Of a stretch of 64,000 bases of DNA, positions 47,088-57,740 are shown piece by piece (the first letter of the stretch is position 1; every line of letters starts with the position of its first letter). The DNA comes from Phoronis australis. Its lineage: Eukaryota; Phoronida; Phoronidae. Location: NCBI GenBank assembly GCA_002633005.1, contig NMRA01000035.1, positions 903,253-967,252 of the forward strand. Reading direction: 5' to 3'. Made by a program: the position numbers and the translations under genes. The notes beneath the pieces were generated by a model, which was given only the letters and a program-made list of their open reading frames with translations, did not search any database and was not told where the DNA came from.

Positions 47088-48338
47088 ATGGCAACGTCTA
47101 AAGATAGAAAAGAAAGTGGAGCGAAAGGTTCGAGTTTTCTGGGATTTGCTGGAGGATTGGCTATAGGTGCAGCTGCACTCTACGGGGCTTATAAACTTAT
47201 CAAAACCCAGTTTGGATACGATAACAACAAAGATTCCAATAATGTGGAGAGTGAAATTGAGTCGTTCCGCACATGCTCAAAGCATGGAGGTAAAACTGGT
47301 AAAAAGCTTGAAACATATGAAAAGGAGGAAAATCTTGGCGATGCTCTCCTCAGGTATTATAACGATTACGTTGATGTTTCTACACAAGATGTTGAAGATG
47401 CGGACACCGTTGTTGAGACATTCACAGAGATTTTGACATTGTTTTTAAAAAATCACTGTCCTAAGTTACGATTTCATCAAATCTACAAGGGCAGTTCACA
47501 AGAGTTACACGCAGTAGAAGCTGACCGATACACTCTTATGCTGCCTTTATTTCTGGACAAGGACATATGGACTGTTGTGGATGGTGCCTATACACTACAC
47601 AATACACCAGAGTTTTGGCTTGTGAAAAGAATCAACACAGAATTCTTCGAAGTGGGCAATTGCTTGTGGGATGACTGCTGCGTTGGTGACTATCTCTCAC
47701 CAGTTAAAGTGAGAAGAGCTCTCCGTAGTGCATTGCAGAAAGCTCTCATAGACTGGACTGCCAAATATCAGATGTCATTTTCACTGTGGGGTCAAGGATC
47801 CAACACAACAGCTCTGGTGGAGTATGGCGACAGTAAGAAACTATACATAGAATTGTTACCCTTGGTTGTTACTGATAATGTCTGCATTGTTGCCAAGCCT
47901 CATCCACGTGTGGCAACTAACGTATCGTTTGAAAATCTGTGGATGCAGTCTTACCATGACTGTGAGAACAGAGCAATTTGTGACATGGACAAAGAGGATT
48001 CTGGTTGTCGAGTAAAGTGCTTGAAAATTTGCAGAGGGGTTTACTTGAATAACCCTGCGCTGCAAGTGGTGGATTTTGAAGTGTTCATCACTGTTCTGTT
48101 CATGCTAAATTACAGACAAGCCGTATGGAGAGAAGTTGATTTAGCAGACAGGTTTAAGGACATGTTTCAGTTGCTCGAAAGCACACTGAGGTCTGGTTAT
48201 CTGAAAAGTTTCTTTGGTTCCGGTCGTAATGTGATTGAAGGGTGTCACAGAAGTGACTTAGAAAATATGCTGTGTTATCTTAATGGTGTGATATCTCGCA
48301 ATAAGTATTTGGTGCTATTAAAATCTCAACAATACTAG
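47088..48338 (+). CDS. MIEF1/2: Mitochondrial dynamics protein MiD49/MiD51 (MIEF), complete, single coding exon
   Basis: 416 residues. The start is ATG 47088 in a good Kozak context (A at -3, G at +4); the frame is open two codons further back but has no ATG there. Seen: a short polar N-terminus, one glycine/alanine-rich membrane segment (about 17-38, FLGFAGGLAIGAAALYGAYK), a variable linker, then a nucleotidyltransferase-like Mab-21 domain from about 85 to the end. Motifs shared with human MiD proteins: KGSSQELHAVEADRYTLMLP (135-154), FWLVKRINTEFF, DDCCVGDYLSPVKV and DSGCRVKCLKI (304-314). Known role: tail-in, outer-membrane receptor that recruits DRP1 for mitochondrial fission; the family has the fold but not the catalysis of nucleotidyltransferases. 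Whether it is the MiD49 or MiD51 co-orthologue cannot be settled by eye, though the neighbour FLII matches human MIEF2. No intron interrupts the coding region. Confidence 0.92.
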   Translation: MATSKDRKESGAKGSSFLGFAGGLAIGAAALYGAYKLIKTQFGYDNNKDSNNVESEIESFRTCSKHGGKTGKKLETYEKEENLGDALLRYYNDYVDVSTQDVEDADTVVETFTEILTLFLKNHCPKLRFHQIYKGSSQELHAVEADRYTLMLPLFLDKDIWTVVDGAYTLHNTPEFWLVKRINTEFFEVGNCLWDDCCVGDYLSPVKVRRALRSALQKALIDWTAKYQMSFSLWGQGSNTTALVEYGDSKKLYIELLPLVVTDNVCIVAKPHPRVATNVSFENLWMQSYHDCENRAICDMDKEDSGCRVKCLKICRGVYLNNPALQVVDFEVFITVLFMLNYRQAVWREVDLADRFKDMFQLLESTLRSGYLKSFFGSGRNVIEGCHRSDLENMLCYLNGVISRNKYLVLLKSQQY

Positions 48339-48569
48339 AATTTAAAGCTGCATTTCCTTTTGTCAAGCTGTCCTATAAAACAATCAACACTAGGCCACAA
48401 ATCCTTGTAGCAGCTGTCTTGAAAGAAATTAGTTTTGCCATTTTCAGAAGCCATTGTCACAAGAAACATTTTTTGTATTGATATGTCAATGAGTGCTTCA
48501 GAAAATCATAGGGCGTGAATTTTGCAGGATTTTTAAGCATTTTTTCAGAGGGGAATGAGGCCAATATTC

Positions 48570-48790
48570 AACCCAAAAGGATTTCCTCTTTGTTGGTTTT
48601 GATTTCCTCTTTACTTCCAGTTTCCTCTTTTCTCGCCTGTTTTATCATTATTTTGACTTCATTCATGCAAGAACATTTATTTCAGTAAAATTTCACAACA
48701 CAAAATTATTTCTGCCACACAAACCTATTTCGTTGTGGAACGCTGCATCACCAGGAAAATTTTCCTCTTTTTGTCTTTGGTCATTCTAGG
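48570..48790 (+). repeat. Dispersed repeat family C, copy 1
   Basis: Clearly similar to 59755-59972 (shared: AGGATTTCCTCTTT, TTTTATCATTATTT, AACATTTATTTCAGT, then TTGTCTTTGGTCATTC or its variant). No terminal repeats seen. It begins about 230 bases after the MIEF stop. Confidence 0.72.
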
Positions 48791-48838
48791 GCCAGCTTCA
48801 AACCTTGCCTTGTAAACTACTCATTGCTATATTGAATG

Positions 48839-49659
48839 CAGGGCTGCCAACTGTTACGGATTTATCCATAATCTAGTCCATACTTTAAGACCTAAAAATC
48901 ACTACGTATGGATCTTCAAATGTTACGCATTTAAACACTTATTTCTCTTAAAAAATCTGATAAAAATTAAAATTATCTTTAACCTTGTCAGTGTTTTGAA
49001 TCACCACCTTGGCAGAGATTGGGGCAGGAAGTACAGGAAAGTGATGGAAATTGTTGAGAATGCAGGTTCCGACCAATAAGATGTATCCCAAGTACCATAG
49101 TGTAGAATGCAATACGAAATTCATCTTTTGTAATCAATTGCATTTTTGCGAAGGGCTGGCCAATGAAAAATGCACTTTAATACATGGTTTTGCATTATGG
49201 GATATCATATGCTTTGGAAAAATGTTAAGATGTCTAGAGAGCAAAATTTCGGAGATGAGTATACTGATGAATTAGATTACATTTAGATAACAAGAATGTT
49301 ATTGTGTTTAATCATGCAGTCTTCAACACTGAGAACTTCGACATCTACAACACCTTTATGGATCAGGAATTATGAGATATATAGAGATTTGTGGGGCCGT
49401 AGTAGTGTGGGAAGAAATCGACCGTGCCGACAGGAAAAGCCGAAAAACATGAATGCGACGAGCTGAGTTATTACGTAATGTTGCTTTTTTAATTCAACAC
49501 GATTTGAAATTGAAAGTCGTTGTTTTAGTGCGTGTCAATCCGTTTTGCGATTGAAATTTAAACTTCCTGAAAATGTTGGAAATTGTGCAAATTTTTGCTG
49601 GCAAAATTTGCATTTTTAAGATGGTTACAGATTATGTGAGTAATGGGTTGACAGCCCTG
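48839..49659. mobile_element. 821-bp non-autonomous DNA transposon with TIRs and 6-bp target duplication
   Basis: Left end CAGGGCTGCCAACTGTTACG; right end, read inward, CAGGGCTGTCAACCCATTAC. Both are flanked directly by TGAATG (48833-48838 and 49660-49665), which looks like a target-site duplication. There is no transposase-like open frame. CAGGG ends are common in hAT-type elements, but those normally duplicate 8 bases, so the superfamily is open. Confidence 0.72.
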
Positions 49660-49688
49660 TGAATGTCTGCAGTTGGTGTTGACCTTGC

Positions 49689-49903
49689 TGATATATCAGT
49701 GAACATCATTATGAATAAAATTTTAGAAATGGAGTGAAATAAACACAAGCCGTTGTAGCCGTAATAGGTTTTGTTATTTTGTTTAAAATGACTAGACACG
49801 TTATGGATAAGCCCTTTGTCAAAGGTGTCTCGACTTTAAAAAAGTGAAACATTTATATGTTACAGAATAGTAACAAAACTCAAATATTGGACATGCATAA
49901 AAC
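49689..49903. repeat. Duplicated segment at a contig join, left copy
   Basis: 215 bases nearly identical to 50235-50451; the only difference noted is two extra bases (CACATG for CACG). The second copy starts directly after a single N at 50234, so this is probably an unmerged overlap of two haplotypes rather than a biological duplication. Confidence 0.8.
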
Positions 49904-51082
49904 CAGGAAGAGATAACCAGGAAGGGACAACTAGCTAAACCGCCGTTTTTGGCCTCCTTCCCCGGTCTAATTTCAGGACTTAAGTTTCGTTTAAAAGGAA
50001 ACAGATGATTTTATCAGAGAGATTAAAGCTTTCTCTATAGAAAGATATCAAAAAAATCACTTTGCAACCTTAAACAGTGGTGTAATTGTACTTTAAAAAT
50101 ATCGACTTCAGAGCACTCAATCGCAACTTCCCACACGCAGTCACGGGTATTTAAGCTTTTCCGTCGATGTATAGATGGCGCAGTAGTCAAGTACTCCCTC
50201 ATTTGCATATCAAATTTGCATGTGGGAGTTCTGNTGATATATCAGTGAACATCATTATGAATAAAATTTTAGAAATGGAGTGAAATAAACACAAGCCGTT
50301 GTAGCCGTAATAGGTTTTGTTATTTTGTTTAAAATGACTAGACACATGTTATGGATAAGCCCTTTGTCAAAGGTGTCTCGACTTTAAAAAAGTGAAACAT
50401 TTATATGTTACAGAATAGTAACAAAACTCAAATATTGGACATGCATAAAACGGATCTGAGCTTAACTCGTATAGTCGTGCTCAATGTACTTTTTTTAAGT
50501 CTCTGCACTTGTTTTTTCAGATGAGTCAAATTTTGCCCAATTAGGATAAAATCTGAAAATTGCATTCCTTGCATTCCAGTAACTGAAATATATACCCCGC
50601 TAATAATTCTTCACTTATTTAGAACAATATGGTCGACAAGTGAAATTCTATTTCGTCAAATTTCTTCAGAAAAATAAAGATTAATACGAAAAATCTTAAT
50701 TTATTACTAGTCCGGTATAAGGTGTAGATGTCATAACACATCACTGGCAAAGATTTCGCTATTTGTAGCAATCAGCCTTTTGAAAAATAGGAAAATGATA
50801 ATATTGGCAATTGTTTTTGTGCGAAATAAAGTGCAGAATTACTTTAGTCAAACTGCGTTGTAATGAATCAGATTTTTAACTTTTCTCGCTTATAATGTTC
50901 TATTCCGCAAGTCCACAAGTAAACTATATTGCATACAACACAATTTGATTACAGCGAACTTTGGGTACAAAATCTTGTCGGATAGGTCCAAAGAGTGTTC
51001 ATTGAAATGTGAAACGATTGTAGTCACACATCACCAGACAATATCAGTAACAATTTTAATATAGTGCTGTATCCAACCAATG
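49904..51082. other. Remainder of the MIEF-DPH7 spacer (convergent 3' ends)
   Basis: 330 bases (49904-50233) are present on only one side of the contig join. From 50452 on is the DPH7 3' side, with a plausible minus-strand poly(A) signal AATAAA at 50700-50705, about 380 bases past the DPH7 stop. No gene recognised. Confidence 0.45.
50235..50451. repeat. Duplicated segment at a contig join, right copy
   Basis: Begins immediately after the single N at 50234. Past the shared part the two copies diverge completely: CAGGAAGAGATAACC after the left copy, GGATCTGAGCTTAACTC after the right one. Confidence 0.8.
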
Positions 51083-51321
51083 CTACCTTGTCCATTCCCA
51101 CAATTGCATTGTGTGATCATAAAACGAGCAGCTAGCTATAAGATAATGTTCGCCATTCAGTTTCACACAGTCCAATTTTTCGGCAAGTTTTCCATCCGTA
51201 GGTTCAGAAAAAGTTTGCTCATTATTGGACCCACGCTGGCAAGACTTGCGGCACCAGTCGACACCATAAGCTAGTGACTCATGCTCCATATACGAGGCTA
51301 TGACCTTGGCACTTCCATCAT
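51083..51321 (-). CDS. DPH7: DPH7 exon 8 (residues 308-386 and stop)
   Basis: [27 protein letters not shown] and [18 protein letters not shown], then TAG. Human has a longer low-complexity loop between the last two blocks. Confidence 0.94.
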
Positions 51322-54300
51322 CTGGAACAAACAGTTAAGAGCAGTTTATCATTGACTCCCCTACTCATGACGGATAATATACACTTAGAACCAAAAGAAT
51401 CAGTCCTGGCCAAATTACGATATCATGTGAACAAATAAATAAAATTTTCTGCTTTGCAGCTAATACAACAGATATCAGCCAAACAAATTGACACATCATC
51501 ACTACTACCGAGTCATTGGTCAGTGGCTGGTACGCCGAGACATTAGTCAGTGGCTGGTGCGCAGAGACATTAGCCAGTGGCTGGTGCGCCGAGACATTGG
51601 TCAGTGGCTGGTGCGCCGGGACATTGGTCAGTGGCTGGTGCGTCGGGATATTGGTCAGGGGCTGGTGCGCCAGCAAATTACATTAGTCATTGGCTGGATT
51701 TGCTTATTGGTCTATTACACTGTCTGTAGTGCTATATCAAAGAGCTCTAGCTAGTTATATACAAACTTTGTACAAATGTACATGTTCCTGAGAAAATTGA
51801 GGTTCACTCACCTCCCCTTACAACATCCTAAATCCACCAGGTGTCACACTGTTTCTACGACAAAGATTTATAAGTTGGTTTGATGCAAAGGTGAGACGAT
51901 ACCTGTAATATCCTGACAGTCTATGACATGGAAGCCATTGTGCATACATGCAGCCAGCAGCAGGTCTTTACAGTCGGGGTGCCACTTGAGTCTCCAAACA
52001 CCTCCCCCTACATGCGTCTCACAAAGTGGTGACGCCATACGTCTTATGTCCCACAGGAAAACATGCTCATCATAACTGGAAAATAAACATTCCATTTGCC
52101 CGTCATGACCGCTAATTCTGTCAACAACAAAATGACTGGTAATAACTGCTAGGGTGGTAAAGTTCTAATTACCGAATGGCTTAGTCTCCTCACTAACTTC
52201 CCTGTTAATTCCCCTTCATCCATCGCTAGTCATCAATTTATGTTGAATGTTTCATCCAAACACAACAGTTACAAATGACTCAAAAGGCACAAGGCATGCA
52301 GTTCACCATGTAGTTTGTAAATGCTTTTTAAGGGTCTGTACAAACTCTCATTCCTTCGACTATGGAGCTTTTGTTGAGTGGTATTCTCTATTAACAGAAT
52401 GCGTGATATCGATGAAATGTCATGAGAGTTACCTGCCAGTAGCCAAAATGTTTTCTTCTTTGCTATTTTTCTGGATGCTACAAACACCAGCACTGTGCCT
52501 GTAAGACATTTAGTAAGAAATATTTTTTTCTCTGAGATAAATTAACATTTTAAATCTGGTGACATCACAGAAGCCAGCCAACTGCCCAAAACTACACATC
52601 CAAGATCATTTTCAATATGAACTTATAATTATGTTAATTTAACTCGACAGTAATAAAAAAATTATCAACAAAATAAAAAATGGTCAACTGTAATTGAAGA
52701 AATTGTAAAATTTATTAGTAATGCTTCATGCGCCTTCAAAATTAAGTAATTAAAACGAACCTTTTGCTGCAAAACGTAGGTAGCTGACATCGAACATCCC
52801 AACCTTTGAACTTTGAATCATCACCACCTTTGATGGAAACGTAAAATTTAAAGCATGTCAATTGCTTAAACTCAACAACAATTTTTAGTTCAAAATGTAC
52901 TGTAGAAGAAGAAACAAAGATAAATGGAAAGAATGTAGGCACAACATACATAAAAACCTGAAATCATGCAGAAAATAATTTTAAAGGCTACTTGTATGCC
53001 ATCTTACCAGCCAATATTATAAACGGCCAAATTCAAGGTAAGTAAAATACTTTAATGATTAGAATCTATATGCTCATCCACGGACAACCAGAAAATTGCG
53101 TCTGCAATATATTGAAAAAATAAATTTTCTTGGAAACACAGTGGGCAACATTTGCTCCAAAAAAACACTAGAACATTGGAAAATAAGCCTCTTACCAGAA
53201 TAAACAATATTTGTGTTCCAATAGTCAAAAGCTGCAATCCAGCTTTCGTAATCGTGAGCCTTCCACTGGTTTACCAACTCTGTGTCGCTGTTACTGACAG
53301 AAATAACACTGATCTTGCCTTTTGAATCACTGACGGTGATTTGGGGAGTTTGACTAAAAAGTAGACAATGCTTTCATCATGTGCACTATAACAAAGCCAC
53401 AAGAATACAATGCTTGGGTTGTTTAAACAGAGAAACAAGATTTGAGGGTCGACTTTAAATAAAGCATAGGCTTAAACAATACATGCCAAAAGTAATCGGA
53501 CTAAACACTAAATATTGTTCTGACATGACGGAGACTTCTAGCTGCTCTGATGGTGAATTCTGCTTAGTCAGCCTTCATGACGAGTGAACTCGCGTACGCT
53601 CAGCCTGGGGAATTCCAGGAAATTTTGTTTGATTATTTTTCGTGTCTACTATGAAAACCAGAAACTTTTTAATAGTTGTGTGTGCCAGGAGCTTATGGTC
53701 GATTCAAAAAGTCACAGAGGGATACGTTCTGTAGACCCAAGAAACTTGGCGAAAAAAAGCAAGGCTACAATATATCATCATGCATTGCAAGCAAAGCAGG
53801 TTATCATGATAGCTTTACTCGCAAAATTTGTGTCTACAGAACACCTCTAGGGCTACATTTTTGTCGGCTACGGCACATACAGGAAACAGATAAAGCATTG
53901 CCTAAATGTGAAAAGTCTATTTAGTTAGTCACAGGTAAGTAAGTATTGAGAGCATTTTGGGAGCTGTAACTCCTTGCAGATGGACATTCATGGGATAATT
54001 TACTAAGTCCCAGCAGTACAAACTGGCAAATGAACATTACGTTGAACTTGGGCACTCATTATCTAAGGAAGTTTTTCTTTACTTGGCATTGTCTCAATAC
54101 TCATTTTTCAAGGTCTACTGTCTATTCTATCAGTCTTTTCAAAGTGTGACAGTATTAAATTTGAGATAACTCCTCTGGAAGATATCAATGATGATTGCCA
54201 TAAAAAACAGCAAACAACTCGTTCAATACAGCCATTATATTTAACCTTCCAAGTTAACAGCTTACCTTGCACACAGCCCTGTGGACCAGTCTAATGATAA

Positions 54301-55769
54301 TATCAGACCACCTTCCGACACACACAAATCTGTCAGGTCAACCAAATGAGCGCCTGCATCAGGCTTAAGTGCCTTCAAGCTTAACTTCCCTGAAGCATCA
54401 GCGATACCTGGAGAAATAATGCAAAATGCTGAAAATGCTGTTACTTCCAACACATCATGCAGTTCCATGAATTCAGTACTTGAGAATTGTTACCAGGTTC
54501 TGTATGAAAGTAAAACAATTCCGTTAAAGCAAAATTTTGTTTCACTCTCAAATTGTTGCTCGATCAAACTTGCGATGATTTCAAGTCTTTGAAAGACCTG
54601 GCAATTTGTTATTGCTTGAGACCAGGCTCTACAGTTTGATTGGCACGGCGTGTCATGCTATGTGCGGAACACGTTGTCACGGAATAATGAACTGTAAGTT
54701 CTTTGCAAACCCAGAAATCACTTCCCATATGAGTAAGGAAATTTATAGTGGCAAGCGGTTCAAATCAATTTTTTTCTTCTTGGATTAAACATGGATTTAC
54801 AGCCACCTTCAACAATATGAAAATTGGGTCGGAATCATCAAACCTTATTTTGCAACAACTGTTCTAAAGTGCAAGCTCACACATAAACTGTGACCTCGTT
54901 CATACATGACCTCTAACCTCACTCATACATGAACTCTGACCTACAATTACCTAGGGCAGCATTATCTAGTAAAGCATTATGACACCATTTCATATCCAGG
55001 ATGGCTGGAGCATCTGACTGTTGACATAAAGCCAGCTTGTTTTCCTCATCCTCCAAAGAGTATACCAGGTATCGTCCAAGTCTTTTAGTTTGTGGACACG
55101 TAGTTTCATCTGCTTCATTATCTTCCTGAAATAATGTACACAACAAATAAAAGTGTATTTCCATATTTAATTGATAGAAGCAACTTAATTTATGGTAAAA
55201 AAGAGAAGCCTTTTNNNNNNNNNNNNNNNNNNNNNNNNNNNNNNNNNNNNNNNNNNNNNNNNNNNNNNNNNNNNNNNNNNNNNNNNNNNNNNNNNNNNNN
55301 NNNNNNNNNNNNNNNNNNNNNNNNNNNNNNNNNNNNNNNNNNNNNNNNNNNNNNNNNNNNNNNNNNNNNNNNNNNNNNNNNNNNNNNNNNNNNNNNNNNN
55401 NNNNNNNNNNNNNNNNNNNNNNNNNNNNNNNNNNNNNNNNNNNNNNNNNNNNNNNNNNCGGAGGGGGGAAACCCCCCTCCCGACCTCCCCCCTCTCGGCG
55501 CCACGTGCCTCGGATTCGACCTTTGCGGGAATCCTAAACCCCCCCCTTACTGAAAACGTAGATCCGCCCCTGACTTCAAAATGACACCGTGCCATTTATA
55601 TAGTTATGAATTCAAAAAGTTAACTAACTCTTTGCCTCTCTTCTGCTGCCAGTTGGTACGTTCCACACACAACAACATTTTGGAATCCTTCAACAGGACA
55701 CCACTCAATGGAGTCTGCACTGTATTCTGTGTCTATTCTTTGCAAGATACTGCAACTTGAGGACGTCAT
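51083..55769 (-). CDS. DPH7: Diphthine methylesterase DPH7 (WDR85), complete, 8 exons, 386 residues
   Basis: Exons in transcript order: 55629-55769, 54951-55125, 54266-54407, 53196-53353, 52761-52827, 52433-52498, 51903-52075, 51083-51321; total 1161 bases, all in phase. Seen: start [20 protein letters not shown], then [22 protein letters not shown]40-type blades with [104 protein letters not shown] and the C-terminal [15 protein letters not shown]. This follows human DPH7 (452 residues) throughout; the shortfall is mainly a smaller loop before the last blade. Known role: a cytosolic WD40 protein that demethylates diphthine methyl ester on eEF2 so that DPH6 can complete diphthamide. It is convergent with MIEF. 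Intron 1 contains a 244-base assembly gap; intron 7 a 27-bp minisatellite. Confidence 0.95.
51514..51697. repeat. 27-bp minisatellite in DPH7 intron 7
   Basis: Six and a partial units built on TGGTCAGTGGCTGGTGCGCC and GAGACAT. Since 27 is a multiple of three, the array is open in several frames (AHQPLTNVS on the minus strand), but it lies between two exons that join perfectly without it. Confidence 0.85.
51903..52075 (-). CDS. DPH7: DPH7 exon 7 (residues 250-307)
   Basis: [40 protein letters not shown] and [12 protein letters not shown]. Donor ACAG|GTATCG. Confidence 0.95.
52433..52498 (-). CDS. DPH7: DPH7 exon 6 (residues 228-249)
   Basis: [20 protein letters not shown] then TG, matching RHTMGVCSIQSSPHREHILA. 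66 bases, found from phase and splice sites (acceptor CTTACAG, donor GCAG|GTAACT). Confidence 0.92.
52761..52827 (-). CDS. DPH7: DPH7 exon 5 (residues 206-227)
   Basis: [20 protein letters not shown], the GGDDGLLRGWDTR blade. Acceptor CAAAG, donor AAAG|GTTCGT. Confidence 0.92.
53196..53353 (-). CDS. DPH7: DPH7 exon 4 (residues 153-205)
   Basis: [20 protein letters not shown] and [20 protein letters not shown]. Acceptor TTTTTAG, donor TCTG|GTAAGA. Confidence 0.94.
54266..54407 (-). CDS. DPH7: DPH7 exon 3 (residues 106-152)
   Basis: [20 protein letters not shown] and [15 protein letters not shown], equivalent to GLADASGSIQLLRL and [10 protein letters not shown]. Donor CAAG|GTAAGC. Confidence 0.94.
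54951..55125 (-). CDS. DPH7: DPH7 exon 2 (residues 48-105)
   Basis: [20 protein letters not shown] and [18 protein letters not shown]. Acceptor TATTTCAG, donor CTAG|GTAATT. Confidence 0.94.
55215..55458. other. Assembly gap (244 N)
   Basis: Run of N inside DPH7 intron 1. The right flank is unusually GC-rich, so the gap probably reflects a hard-to-assemble repeat. Confidence 0.95.
55459..55572 (-). mobile_element. GC-rich end of a DNA-transposon-like repeat, cut by the assembly gap
   Basis: On the minus strand it begins CAGGGGCGGATCTACG, then a G-run, then a very GC-rich stretch up to the gap. CAGGGGCGGATC-type ends are frequent on invertebrate DNA transposons. The other end is not visible. 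Composition is far from the AT-rich surroundings. Confidence 0.55.
55629..55769 (-). CDS. DPH7: DPH7 exon 1 (residues 1-47)
   Basis: [20 protein letters not shown] and [13 protein letters not shown], matching the [17 protein letters not shown] opening of human DPH7. Donor AGA|GTTAGT. Confidence 0.93.
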
Positions 55770-57740
55770 TCTTTACCTAAAGACCTAAAGTACGACATAA
55801 GCATTTTCATTCGGACATTTCGTTCTTATGATCTATCAGAATGAATTTAAGCAGAGCCATACCTTTGTAGCTCACGTAAATTGGGTTAGGCCTTTTATTC
55901 TCATAAAACGGCCTACGTCTTTGTTTGTGGTTTAACAGGTTCTCATTCCAGGCAGACGTGTTACGTGTAAAAAAACCCAGGTTCAAGTCAGGACAGGACT
56001 CCTGGGCCGAGGAGATCGGAGGGGTGTCAGCCAATTTATTGAAATTGATTCACGAATACCAAAAAGAACACATTGTACAGTTCAGTTAATAAGTATGCCC
56101 AAAAGACTTGTTAACGCATGTTAAGTTTCACAGAAATACTGGTAAACCGGGTATACAAACGAGAATTGTTCCAACTCACCTATCGTCACGTTGTTTACCA
56201 TATGCCATTTATCGATCTCCTTTTCTAGAGTACTTCCTGTGAAATCACATGACCATGCGCCGCGATTTCTGAATTATCTTTTGTGCAATCAAAGTATGTT
56301 TGCTTTCCTTTCAAAAGAATCGTGGAGTCAAGTGATATATTTGGAATGTTCTACTTCGTTCGATAGGTGCTCATTAAATTAATGAACCGCCTTGGTGTGG
56401 GGCTTTTGATTCAATTTGTAACTCAAGCCGTGAAACACATTGTCATTTCAAATAACAGTATGATCATTTATCATACTCTCATATAATCATCGACACACTG
56501 GCTGTGTTGCCCTGTTCAGTGTAGATGTAGTCGATGTACACTGTACAATTTACTAGTGTTAGTGTACTACAGTGTAGTGTTCAATGGTGTTAGGCTGTCG
56601 GTGAGTGTCTGAGTGAGTGAATTAAAGCTGAAGGACACACAATTAAGTGTGCCGGGATGAAATCAGGTTGGCTGACTGTAGCCGTGGGATGCTATATCAA
56701 TGTAATGTTTTTTAATGTGTGCATAACTTGGGAACCAATATTGGCATAACTGAGTTCTTGTGAAAGTTGACACCCAGTCGCTTATCATTAAGACGGCGTG
56801 GAACACGAAAAACAGCCTGACTAAATTGCAATTGGAAGTGGTTTTCTGGCACTGAAACAGAATACAAGCTGCTCACCAGGTTTTTTACGGTTTGTTCATA
56901 AAGATTTTTAATTTCTGTTGATATCAAAAGCATTTTCTTTTAGTTTCAAATTTAAAAAAAAATTGTCAATTGCTCACCACTTCGTCGATTTTCGTCCCAC
57001 AAGTGACAAAGCAAAGCACATCTTCTTATGGTATGGCATTAAGACATAGACATAGCACATTTCCCTTGTATGAAAAATGTGACCTTTGACCTCAAGAGAC
57101 TTCAAGCAACCGACTCTTAAGTGGGAAGGAAATATCAGATTAGAAACTCTGTGGTAACCACAGAGTTTTCTCTTTGCGTGTATTTCAAAAATCGTGAATT
57201 TTGTGATTTTTTTCTGGAAATTTCCTCACTTCTTCATTTGTGCGGTGATCGTCCGGTTTTTAATTCCTCACAGGGGAAAGTGAATTACTTTGTACTAGAC
57301 GTTGCGAGATGGTACTTTCACCAGGAATTGTTTAAAAGATATAAAATTTTTCTCGATCTTTCATGGTCCATGCCTCTTTAACTTTTACAGCTTGGTTGGG
57401 CAGTAGTGCTCACCCATAGGAGGGGTTGTTAGGGAGGGAGCAAATGGGTATTATCTTGTTTTCATTTCTGTTCAGTGTTAGTTTCGTTTTTGGAACATTG
57501 GACATATTTCTTGCATGCTCAGTTTAAGGATTATTGTGTTGGTGTGTGATTGTCTGGCCTTGGAAATTTCATGAATCCTTTGATTATCAAACCAAGGTAG
57601 TACGTTTTTTAATGTGAGCACAATGCTCTTTTGACTTGAGTGGCGTACATCCTGGGTATGTCTGACTGCCTCCAAATAATGATAATAATAATAATAATAG
57701 TCAACAGGGAACGTCGATTTTTTATGAAATTATTTACTTA
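55770..57740. other. Spacer upstream of DPH7
   Basis: A minus-strand donor-like site GATAG|GTGAGT (near 56174) could end a DPH7 5'UTR exon. On the plus strand, GTCG|GTGAGTG near 56600 could be the first donor of a gene running right. Both are weak inferences. A (TAA)n-like run is at 57681-57698. Confidence 0.35.

Noticed and set aside
51365-51754. Open frames with repeated AHQPLTNVS or RRDIGQWLV peptides
   Set aside because: Produced by a 27-bp tandem repeat in an intron; the DPH7 exons join perfectly without it.
55134-55595. Long open frames across the N run
   Set aside because: They consist mostly of undefined bases and have no coding meaning.
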